From positions 3,853,437 through 3,917,436 of the forward strand of contig JACTAT010000021.1 of NCBI GenBank assembly GCA_014526335.1: a stretch of DNA of 64,000 nucleotides, written 5' to 3'. The position numbers were made by a program, and so were the translations under genes. This stretch comes from Chrysaora quinquecirrha (Eukaryota; Cnidaria; Scyphozoa; Semaeostomeae; Pelagiidae). Positions 27,401-40,251 of this stretch are shown here, in pieces (within the stretch, counting starts at the first letter, position 1; every line of letters begins with the position of its first letter). The notes under the pieces are model-generated. The model was not told where the DNA came from, did not search any database, and worked only from the letters and a program-made list of their open reading frames with translations.

Positions 27401-30400
27401 TGCGTTAAAAGTCTTGTTTCGTCCTCGTGCTTCTCTTGAAGTAAAGCTTTATGTAGTGATATCAGTATAATTCTCATTCCTTCAAGTTTTTGAGTACCAA
27501 ATTTCATGCTCACAAATTAAATTTTGACTTTGGTACGAAGGTTTCTTCACCGGGTTCCTTTTTTGGAACACCCTGCACTTTAATTGATCTTGTTCAACAA
27601 ATGGAGGCAAATACATGATTTGGAAATAAAAACTTAAAATACTTACGATTTTCAATTCCGATTCAATAATTGCGGACGTAATAGAGACATTCCAAATTCC
27701 GATTTCAAGGTTAAAATCAACTTTATTTTCAACATAGAAGACTTTATAGCAGACTGAACTGCAGAACGTGGCTACTGAAACTGGGAGATTTGAGCTTGAA
27801 AGAGTGAACGAAGACTTCTGTAGGCGCAGTGTTAGCTGAATGCTTGCAATTTTTGTCATTGTATATGCCACAAAGATTCTGTAGACTGTTGTCTTTGGGA
27901 ACGTAAATTGTAGTTTGCAGCGAATACTGAAACGAAAGAAAACATTGATATGTTTTGATAAATCAAAGACAATAGGTTAGTTTCAAATCCTGGAGGGCAA
28001 GTGTCTCTCGGAATACACTCTTTTTTATAAGAACCAGGAAATTTTGATTGAGGCTGGCTGTTCTTAAGTTTTTGCCTTTTGTGAGCCTGAAATGTTCTTA
28101 ATCTGTTCTTAATTCCTTGGTTACTGAGACATCTAGATTTTGTCAGTGAATGTCTTTAGTGGTGCTAGGTTTGTGTAAAAATGGAGCATTTTGTCCATTT
28201 CATTGTTTGCTTGCTTTCTACGTTATCTGACTGTCGTACTTTCATATTTAGCTGATATTCTCAGGTCTTATGAAAACGCCCAGCCTCATCTTGTTCTTAT
28301 TTTGTTCTTAAAATCTGGGCAAAATCCAGGCTCCTGTTCTTATAAAATTGTTCTTATAAAAAAAAGAGTGTAAAAGGGAAGTGCTGCTAGAAAATTGTTA
28401 AATCCATCCTGTCCTAAATCAAATGTTAAACATGGGCATGTTCGAAGAACGACTCTGGTTAATTACAGCTAGTTTTTGTCAAATGATTAAAGATCTTCGT
28501 CGCTATGAACAACGACGATGATAATGATTATGAATATCATGGTGGTGGTTATGATGATGATGACGATGATGACGATCGAGGACGATGATGATCATGACGT
28601 TGGTCGGTCCCCTTTGGATTGAGCTGCCCATTGGGATGATGTTGAACTGTTGGTCTTTGAAACCCCTTTTAACAATGTACGAGCAAGCCCTATCAAGAAA
28701 CACCTTCTGCTAGTTGCTGCAAAACTTAGTTAAACTTAGAAAGTTAGTTTATTCACAAACTTTAAAATAATTGTTCCTTTTTAAGACGGGTTTTGAAATA
28801 AGCACTTAATCAAGGAAATACGGTACGGCTACACGCAGTTTTTTTTTAAAGCAACCGCTTATAAGCAACCAAGATGTAGAAGGCCTAAAAATTTAAGCAA
28901 CGTATAGTACCAAAGGAAAAAAACCTAAGCAACTTTTTAAATTTTTGACACTTTATGTCACCGCAAGCAATCGAGGATTGATCAAAATAGAAGCTAGTTC
29001 CATTCATTTGTCGTAAAAACTCGCATATCAGTGGAGTGTTTCTCGTTAAGTGAGGCATTACATTGAGGGGTTTTCGTTTAACTTTCAATACAAAGTCTCT
29101 AATGGTAACAATATCAGCAGGGAGAAGTAATTCCAGTCATTTTATGTGCAATGTTAGATTTTGCTGTTTTTCTAGCCTCTACCTATACTATTCTTAGCGC
29201 AGAAAGTTACAGCTAAAATTAAGCAACTACTAAGCAACTTTTGCTACTAAAAGGTGGCAATAAAGGTCCAAAAATAAGCAACGTTTTGAACTAGGCCCGA
29301 GCGAAGTTGCTTATAAAAAAACTGCGTGTATTCATATTGATTCAAATTCACAACATCGAACTGTTGCGGAGTCAAACAATGAAAATTAAGACCCTGTAGA
29401 AAAGAATGGATAATTTTCTTCCTGAACTTTAAATGACTTACTGTTGCAGATGTGTAGATGTTCCTTGATCCATAAATGAAATGCACAGTTGAATAATAAT
29501 AGCCATTCATAACACTGCAAAGGATAAAAAGCTTGAAAATCGCATGAAAAATGTATATGGATCGTTAATACCAGAAAATGTTTGTCCGATTTTTAGAGCT
29601 GTTTTTCCAACAGTCTCTCTTCCTGAGCTGGCCTGAACAACAACAACATCAATTACAGCGAGGGGGGAGGGACTGGTTTAGCCAGTATTTGACCATATTG
29701 AATAACATTGGCATCCAGATCAAACTAATAGAAAGGGATACAGGGATACGAGAAGTTAGAATATACCTTTGGCAAGTTCTGCCATGCAGAAATGATCGGC
29801 AGCTGCATTGGCCTGATGTTTTGTGGCAATTTGCATTCAATGAAGCACCAACATCACAATTACACACTAAAGAAAAATTATATAAATTTCTTTTTATTTT
29901 TTAAAATTTAATCCACCAAGGCTTGCATGATTTCTTGTAAAGCATGGAAAGAAGCATTGGTATAGATACAAGAGAAAGCGGCAAAAAAGAAAATTTTCAA
30001 AGCAAAATGTTCGTTTAAACTATGCTTCAGCTGTATAAAAAGCTGTGACAGGTTCGTACCGTTTCTGAACATTAAAATGGACTAGTCGACATAATATTTT
30101 TTTCTTTGAATTTTAACCGGTTACGTCTACTGGATTTGTCGAAATAAAAGTTTAAGTCAATTTATTAATGTGAATCATAAATGCATAGTGCGAATCGAAT
30201 GCATCAAGTTATTTATCGCCTGCTTCTTCATTCTCAAAAAAAGAAAATTGTCAAAGCAAAATATTCGTTTAAACTATGCTTCAGCTGTATAAAAATGATA
30301 TTACGTTTTTGAGATGTTAAAATCTTCAAGATCGTTCTTAGCATCTTTGGTCATACTTAAAGCTTTTTTCGCAAGACGCTCTTCAGATAAACGTCAGGAA

Positions 30401-33400
30401 CACAAGACAACCCAGATTGTGCAGAAAGTAGCTACCGCGTGGTATCAGGATTTCGGCGAGGTAAGGTTTCGAGCCCCACGCACAGCCTGGGTCGAGGTCT
30501 CGTTAGTTCAACTGCTTCTGTGACCCTATTGACTGACGATAAATACCACACATTCCAGCACCTTCACCTCTAACTGGCAAAGGCAGATCTCTTTTTTCAT
30601 TTTCTTAATTTAGTATTTGGTAATTTACAGTTCGTTTTCTCGCTTGGACTCTTCAATTAATTCAATTGGTCTTCTCAGTCTATCCCTCGAGCTGACGGAT
30701 GTTTAAAGCGACTTAAATTCCACTTTTCTGATTGACGCATTTTTATCCGTATCTGGGTTCTGGGTATAAATTTCGCCTTAGTCAATTGCTTCCGTCTGTT
30801 TTCTGACATTTATACTCTGCGGAGTGTTAGACGAAGAGGGATATCAACAATGACGTAAAATGTTTCCGCTTTTCTCGCAGTCTTGAAGTTTTTTAAAACA
30901 AGTTACCCTTGCATCCATTAGCATCGGAATCTGTCATCCCATAATAACCATTCTTGCATTGACTACAGTCTCTCAGCTCCACGTTTTGCTTGCAAGTGCA
31001 CTGGCCAAAGAAATCCTTAAAAGAAAAAGACGGTTCATTAAACATTGAAACTAAGGCCAAGAGGATTGGCGACCGTCTACGATCGTCTGCGTTCCTTTCC
31101 ATACTCAATGAAAACATGCTCTCGCGATCATTACGATTTTCGGCGATCGTTAGTCGCAGGCATCGGGAGAGTTGAATTAGGGCAACTTTTCCAATCATTA
31201 CGATTGTCCGGATCAATGAAATGGAAACTTTATGGAAACATGAATCGTAGACGATCGGCGTTCATCGCAGGCTATCCTTTTGTTGTTTTGCAATCATGCG
31301 AATTTGATTTGACAGCTGCTATTGTTCTGGTTCGAAGATCTGCGTCATGAAGGCTGAATCGCAACATGATCGCATATCGCCGATCCATAGAAACACTCTC
31401 ATGAAATCATAGCTGGAAGGTGAAGAATTAATCGGCGATGATCGCAGACAGTCACAGACCTCTTTACGATTTTATGAAAACTAGGTTTAATAATAAATAT
31501 AGCTAGGGTCAAGAAAAATGACGTTTACCTTTGAACAAACTGAATTTCTATTGACTGATCCCGGTAGATGGCAGTTGCAAGCTAAAAGGAATAAAGTCGG
31601 AAATCTGAGCTAAAATGAATAAATCAGTATATAATTTTCAAGTTGTATAAAAACAGGCTTTTAAGTATGCCCGAAAATGTTTCCGCTGTTTATTGCAAAT
31701 CACTATACTGTCCAAGAAACTGAGGCCCCTTTCTAAACTATGCCGTTTCTAAACAAAAACGGTACGAAATCATAGGACCGGATTGGCCTTCCGTTTACAC
31801 TGAAACGGTTTCAAAACCGGAATGAAATGAAAACGATTTCGGAATGAAAACGGTATGATTTGAAAACGGTACGAATCGTTTCAGTGTAAACGGGTGAGAC
31901 AATTGAGACAATTTTAATAGGGAGCACGACGTAGCGCAAAAATAGTTATGTCAACAAAATTTCACGCCTCCCATGGGTCACTACCTAAAAATTGAACTCA
32001 CCAAAGCAGCCTTCAGGGTTCGTGCCTTCAAGTCTGTAATAGCCATTTTTACACGAATCGCAGGTTTTTCCATCGACATTAATTTTGCAGAAACAATCAC
32101 CAGATTTCTATAAAAAATGAAAGAAAAAATGATTCAGAAGAAAACCAAGCTGTGAGCTGCACTTGACATTGTCACAGAGGCAAAGGAATATCATAATATC
32201 AGGAATACAAAGATGTAGAAATGTTGCCGCCCACCGAACCAGACACTAAAAGTTGTAAACTTAGTTGTCAGATCGCAACATAAAGAGAATATTGATTCAG
32301 ATGATTTGGACTGGTTGAGTTGCCATAATTGTGATCACCACAAGAGTCATATCACTTTTGGTGATTCTTATGATTTTAAGGATGATGATTGTGACTTGGC
32401 AAGATTATGCTGCTGATAAACATTGTTCTAAGAAGCGATGATCGTGATGATTGCAATGATCATAATGCCGATAATAATGATTGCGATTGACCGAGATCGA
32501 GTTGCTTACGATCAAGAAAGATTTTTTTAATGATCATGGTCACGACGATCATTAGTTCTGAGATGATGTCAGAAATGATGATCATGATTTTCATGATGAT
32601 GACAACGATGCTGATGCTGATGATAATGATGATGATGATAATGATGATGATGATGATGACAATGATGATGACGATGATAATGGTGCTGCTGCTGCTGATG
32701 ATGATAATATGATAATGATGATGATCATGATGATCAAGATTCAGGATCATGTTAATGACGATGATAATGATGATGATAATGTTGATTATGATGATAGTAA
32801 TGCCACTGCTCATACATTAATAACTGTTTTTTCACCTTGCCAGGATAGAGTTTTGCAGTTTCTTCATCTCTTATGCATTCAAGAAAATCAAACCCAGACT
32901 GGGATGCAGTTCCATTTTGAAAACATCCACAAGCTAAGGAAAAAGCATTCTGCTCAATAAACATTCTAAATAAAACAGAAAGTATCTAGATCAAATTATC
33001 AGAAAGAAATTATTTGCAGAAAAAGATAAATTCAAGGTTATAATAAAAACCTTACCAATACAGGAATCAGTGAGATTTCTCGCTCTTCCCTCTGGTCTGT
33101 AATAAAACTTTTTACATTTCTCGCAGTTGATGCCTTCTGTATTGTGCTGTAAAAATACATTTGAATTAATACAAAGGCTCTGACAAAACGATCAAACATT
33201 GCTTATCAAACATTGAAGTTTGTTTATCAAGCAATGTTTGAACGCTTGGCCACGTCATAAAATATTGCTTGACAAGCAAAGGAAGTGAAATTGGTTGCAC
33301 AATGTGTGTGAAAAATTCAAAAACATTTTTCCAGCGGCAGGGAAAAATGTTAGAAGGTAATGTGGCGTCGTGGCTGAAACCAGCTGGCTCATAATGCCAG

Positions 33401-36400
33401 AAGCTCAGCTAGTTAAGGTTCGAGCCCCAGCTACGGTAGCGTTCCAGCCAGTGTCGGGGTCTCGATTAATTAACCTAATACTGAGATCCTAGCAACTGGC
33501 GCTAATTACACCATTTCACCGTCACCTTTCAACTGTTTGAAGAGCAATATTATGCGACGAGGCCAAACGGTAAACCATTTTGCCTGACAAGCAAATTTCA
33601 AATGTTTGACAAACACTGTTTGATTGTTTGGCAAGGAACTAAAACTCATCAAAAAACAGAAATGCCGTTAGTTAGATCAACGGTTGGTTTAGGGCCTTAC
33701 CTGGCAATTTAGACAACTTCCTCCTCCTGAATAATTTCCATTTAAATTGAGACTCAGTCTGAGTGCATCGACAGTTGAATTGTAAATGCAATCGTTGCTG
33801 TGGTCGAAACAGTTGCATTCTGAAAAAACACATCAAGTCACTTTTTCTTTAATTTCTAGAAATACGTTATTTGTTCACTAATGAAAAACTCAAATGTAAA
33901 TTTTTATTCAAATTAATGTTTAAACTGACATTTAAATTTCTTTATCAATCACCATTTATTCCATGGGTTTTTGCCGGAAAATACTGCACGCCAAAACGCT
34001 TGATTTTGGCCTCATGAAATTTGCAGCGACGAGACTTCATCCCGCTGGAGTTATAGTCTCTAGTAGACTGCTTAGGCCCGTTCACGCGAAAACGAAAGGG
34101 AACGAAACGGTATATTGCACGAATAGTTCACAAGATGCACAGTTATCACACGGGGGTCACACGATCATAGTGTTCACATGGAATAAGTCCAACATTACAG
34201 GGCGTTGCACGCGGACAGGATTCCCTTACTCAAGATGTCCGCTATCTTCCAGATAAATTTCACGCGGACACAGACCTCTTTAAAAGGTCTATTCAGAAAT
34301 TAGAGATGCTCAAAACCTTTAAAAGAACCCACTCTATGACAGATATTAACAAATCTCAAAGACTAGCACTAACACTTACTTTCACAAGACGTTTTAGAGT
34401 CTGGTAGCCATGATGCACCTGATCCTTGTCTCCATGGATACTGGTTGTAACCAGGACAACATTGACTACAGTCAGCACCACAGGTATTATCTGCGCATTG
34501 GCATTGTCTTTGACCAGTTACGGCATTCACAGGGCATACTTCTCCATTGCCATGCCCATTGCAATCACATAGTGCCATAATTCTGATCTCACGTACAACA
34601 TAATGATGCTGCAAGAAAGAAAATGTTTACACTCTTTTTGATAAGAACTCACTTTATAAGAACAACGAGGCTCGATTTGTCAAAACAATAAGAACGACTT
34701 AAGAAAATTTCCAGCCTCAGATGAAAAATAAGAAACAAGAAAATGTGTTTCTGAAATTCCATCTCATGTTAACAAAACAGAAATACGTAATGAGAAAATG
34801 AATGCATATAGAAATTATGCCAAACTGTTATTTATTGTTCGTAGAAGCAATCTATCATTGCGAGGGGTGTATCACTTCATAAATCTCGTACACTTTGACG
34901 ACAAATCTCTATAAATCTTATAAATCTTTTGAATCGTATAAATTCTATAAATCTTTTATAAATCTCGAATTTTAGCTACTGCGCATGTGCACATGTCTTG
35001 ATTTGCCTGAGCAGGACTATGCTAGACAAGACAGCAATTGAAGGAAAAGTGCCTGTGTTCTGGGAAGACCTGATCTTAAGTCAAACTGAGATCTTCCAGA
35101 CCAAATCCAGTCATTTTAACCGTCATTTTAGCAGAAAATTTTGCAATTCAAGGTTCGAAATATCAAGAAAAATTTGAGGAAATCCCTATATAAATCTTTG
35201 TGAATCTTAGTAAATCCCAAAAATCTGACCAGGAAAGACAGATCTGGTTATTACAAAAATGAGTGAATATCCACTTTGGTAAAAGTTTGAATAGATTATG
35301 TGAAAAGACACGAAAAACTCAAGAGAAAGAACGCTTGTTTTCCAACTTCTATAATAATGTTGAATTTCAATCTCGTTGTGGTTGTTAATTAATAACTGAA
35401 AATTCCTATTGACTCAAAGAAACGCCTCCTTTTTAGAAGGGCGGCAGGGGGCGCTTACGAGAAGGGGTTTTAATTAATTAAGGAAAGTAACATGGTTCAT
35501 AAAAATTGCAGTCTTACCCTAGACTTACTACATGAGTTGCTGTTATCGCTATTGAATTGAATTGCTGGACGCTCAAACTAACTGACTGAAGCGAACAACA
35601 ATAACATCAATTCAATTCAATGTGAGCAAAAGTAAGGGACTTGGGAAGCAAGTCTAGTCTTACCCATCTTGTGTCAATGAAATCGAATTTTCTGAACAAG
35701 CCAGTAAATCGTATGTGGACGTTAGTGACATTCATCCAAGCCTATAATTAATGGAAATCACATTAGATGTGAATGCAGCATTACAGTGTTTTTTTTAACA
35801 AACTGTGGTCTGTGTGAAACAGGCTACAATATTTTATTTAACATCCAGAAATTCTGTGATTTTAAACTTTTAAAGGGTGAAAACAACGTTAGCCAACTTT
35901 GATAGCAATAGAAGTGCAAATCTCATATGTGCTAGATTTACAGGAAGCGAAAATGTCAATCTCAAACAAAGGAAGTGTCGATTTCGAAGGCAATACACTT
36001 TTCAGGCTCAAAGGCAGCAAATTGCCAATTTCAAGGAAATATTTCATTGTTGCAATTTTGAAGGCAGTAGAAGTGTCGATTTCAACAGTGCCAGTTTGCA
36101 ACAAAGTGCCAATCTCAAACAAAGAAAGTGTCGATTTCGAAGGCAGTACAATTTTCAGGCTCAAAGGCAGCAAATTGCCAATTTGCAAGGAAATATTTCA
36201 ATGTGGCAATTTTGAAGGCAGTAGAAGCGTCGAATTCAACAGTGCCAGTTTGCAACAAAGTGCCAATCTCAAAGAAAGAAAATGCGTTGATTTCGAAGGC
36301 AAATGAAAATACATTTTTCCATTTCAATCAAATGCAGGAAATGCGTATGCATTATGCAGTGGAGGTGCAAATTTCAAACAGTGTCAATTTCAAAGAAGCA

Positions 36401-39400
36401 GTAAATAAAATAAGATAATATATACATGAAAAATAACAAACCCTTAGCTGAGGTGAATCGTAATTAGCAGAACCATCGCCTCTCTGATTTCCATTCAGAT
36501 CAATATTCACCTTGAATAAAGAAAATTAACGAATTAATAAAAATCAATTAATAATTTAGTCAAACGACAAATGGACACTTTGTCCTGACATTACATTCGA
36601 CGGATTTCAGTTCGGCAAATCATAACTGTTTTTTTAAGCAACCGCTCAATAAGCAACCGCTCAATAAGCAACCGCTCAATAAGCAACTAGGGCTGAACTG
36701 ACCTTAACATTAAGCAACTCGAGGGCTCAATTGAATTACTGTAAGCAATTAAGAAGACAAACAACGAAGCTTATACTCTTTCTTGTTGTTAGGAAATTGT
36801 TTGTTCTTATGTTTTGCATGTTGAAGTTCGTTAATAGCTAACGTTTTCCACTTACTGCCTCCCAAAAGTCCTGTTGTAGGCCTAACAGTTGACGATTTTG
36901 ACCTCGAAGTCAGGGTGGGTGTGAGGTACAAAACATATTAAGCAACTCTTAAGCAACTTTGAGGGCTGAAATGTCTAAAATTTTAAGCAACTTTGAGGGC
37001 TGGACAAAAGTCAAGTTGCTTATTAAAAAAAAAGTGTATTCTGACTGAAATGCTCAATTTATGAAACCTATTTGTAATACGAAGTTGCCTTCCGAAATCA
37101 AAATCGACAAATTTATTCAAGTTTAATTTATTAGTTTAATTCATTTATTTTTTCAAAATGTATAACAAAATACTCTATATACGGTTACTTTAATGCGAAG
37201 CAGATGTGAAAAAATACTGTCCCCGTATATCCTGACCATAATGGTTGTGGATAGCGATAGGACCAGTCAACGAGATAGCGTTAGGGTCTAGGGTTATGCC
37301 CTGGAAAACGATCAAAATTGTCAAACATTTGTAATTTGCTTATCAAACAATGCTCGAACTATTGACCACGTCACAAAACATTGCTTGACAAGCATGAATA
37401 AGCAGAATTTGTTGAAAACTATTTTAGAAAATTTCAAAACATTTCTGGCTTCACGCAAGCAAACACTGTTTGATGAGCATTGTTTGAGATGGGGCCTAAC
37501 GGTAAAACCTTTTGCTTGAAAATCTGATTTCAATTGTTTGAGAAACAATGTTTGAAAGTTTGGCTAGGGCCTTAGGGAAGGTGCTGTGGCGTGTTGGCCT
37601 AATCAAGCTAGCTCAGGGGGTCAGCAGCTCAGTGCGGTCTGTGTTAGAACCCAGCCAGGTAGCGTCACAGCCAGGATGAGATCTCGCTAGTTCATCTACC
37701 TCCGAGATCAAAGCGACTGGCACTAACACATCATTTCACCTCACATTCACCTTCAGTATTTCGGCTAGTTTTAAGGCTAGTATTAGGGAAGTGTTAAAGG
37801 GTTAGGCACTGGCAAACGATCAAACATTGCCTACCAAACATTTGATATTTGCTTATCAAGTATTGCTTGAAAGTTTGGCCTTTGCCACGTCACAAAACAT
37901 TGTTTGACAAGCAACATTTGTTGAACATTTCGCACGAAAAGCAAGATTCAGATGTTTGAGCAAAATTTTTAGCTGTTTTCCAGTGCCTTAGGTTAGGCAA
38001 AAATAAGAAAAATCACGCATGATGGAAAGCAAAATATATTTAACGAGCAATGCTTTGTGGCGTGGCTACACGTTCAAACATTGCTTGAGAGGAAAATCCC
38101 ATTGTTAGTCTAGTTTAGGGTTCGGGTAACTGCTAGGGCTAGGGTTAACGTTAGAGTCATGGTTTGTTATAGGGATAGCACTATGATAGATAAGGAAAGT
38201 TATATTGTGCAATTATAAACCTATTTCTTACCACTTCGTCAAACTCCAAAGGATATACTGTGTACTCGGCACAAACTGTCCGGTTTACTTTATCCGGGTA
38301 TGGAAATAACTGATTCGACGGTATATTGAATACAGATGTACATTCTGCTGCAGTGGTAACCAGGTAATGCCAAGGTGTATACGTTTTACCGAAATCAGAA
38401 GACCGGTATATGGCGATTTGTCCGGGACGGCGGTAGTCACCGAACGTGAAACTTATTCCTTTTCCGAGAAGAGCCTGAAAATAAAAGAAATGTAGTTAGA
38501 GTAAAAAGTTTAATTGTATTTTACGAATAAAATGATGATGATGTATATGTTTATCCTCAGGGTAAAAACGCTGCTATAACTCCTACAGAATCTTCAGAGA
38601 TGAAAAATTTGCTAGCTACTATGCTCTTTAACAGTAATGCTATTCTACAAGCACATCTTTGCTTTGAGTCTTGGCCCTGGCTAAACGATCAAACATTGTT
38701 TGTCAAACATTTGAAATTTTCTGCTCAAGCAAAATGTCTAACCGCTTGACCACGTCACAAAACAATTCTCGTCAACCATTTTGGCTTGAGTCAAGCATAA
38801 AATGTTTTTGAAGTTTTTCAAAGATAACACAGTGTTTGAGCAGCAATAGTTGATGACGTGACCGAACCTTCAAACATTGCTTGATAAGCAAATTTCAAAT
38901 GTTTGACAAACAATGTTTGATCGTTTGGCAAGGGCCTTAAATGCGTGAATACGTTGTGTAAATTGCTTTAATGAGTTTAAGATTTCAACAGGACCTTACC
39001 AAGATCTCAGCAAATTATTATTAAATTAATGCTTAGCTACTACATAATTATTAAAAAATGTGTATTTTACACGACCCAAGTCAAACAAAGCTTATCTAGC
39101 CTGGGCCGAATATTAAATGTTAAAAAGTTGAAATATTACTAAACTAAAAGAGATATCTTTAAAAAAATTGCAAGTTACAACAATATCAGTTTTTTTTACA
39201 ATCAAATAAGTGTCAACATCTAAACATATCATCATAAACAGCGGAATCATTTTTGGACATACTTTTGGACATGGATCTGGGTATAAATCCCGCCTTAGTT
39301 CATTGTTTCGATCTGTTTCTGACGTTCATACTCTGAGGAGTGTCAGACGATAAAAGCTTTTAAGTATGCCCGAAAATGATTCCGCTGTTCATCGCAATTC

Positions 39401-40217
39401 TGAAGTTCTGTACTACTAAAAATTATTCACCTACGTCTAAATACAATATGCCTGCATACAAATTGGGAGGAAGACAATCAGTGAATTCATCTATTAGCAA
39501 TTAGTTTCATATCATCTCTGAAGATATATACACATGTATTGCTTACATGTACATATTTTCATACTGTAAAAGTTTGCATGTTAAATTTTATACTAAAAGC
39601 ATGTGGCCCACTATAAAGCAGTTCTACCAACTGACGGGCTGCCATTCATGAAAGATTTGCAATGAATGTAAATGAAATGAAATGTTGTTTTCGAAATGGA
39701 AGCGAAGTAGATTGAATGCAAAGTGTCGGCAAAAGTTGCATCGAAACATTAGCGCACGCTCTGCTCCCCAACGCCTCTCGCTAGGGCATACAGCATATCG
39801 TTTCAAACTTAGTACTGACCTGGTTTAAGTTGATGGTGATATACGCATTTTCTTCACTGTTTTTAGATTGCCAAAAAGTGCTGAATAACCCATCAATCAT
39901 GAATCTGGCAGGATGAGCATAGGTTGGGTCTGACGCATTACATAACGACAGTACTCTGTTTCTTGGTGGCAGGTAGCCTTGTTTTGTATTGTAGAATTTC
40001 TCAGCCGGAGTTCCACATGTGACGTTCGCTGATATGCTGCTTCCAATAGCAGAATTGAAACCTTTTGTCACCTGAAAAATAGTCAATCATTATAATCATC
40101 ATCGTCATCATGATCATCATCGTCATCATCATCATTATCATCAGCATTATCATCATCATCATTTCCATCATCATCATCATTATCATCTTCATCCTCATGA
40201 TCATCATCATGATCATG

Positions 40218-40251
<34 letters not shown>

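Noticed and set aside
28503..28703. Candidate missing L4b exon
   Set aside because: The frame is open but mostly GAT-repeat translation and lacks a splice pair giving length 2 mod 3.
32460..32813. Ile-, Met-, His- or Asp-only open frames (also 40001-40621 and 63220-63499)
   Set aside because: They are translations of GAT/ATC microsatellites.
35877..36418. Overlapping open frames of 96-135 codons in three frames
   Set aside because: Several frames being open at once is explained by the 153-bp tandem repeat; none joins the laminin phase.
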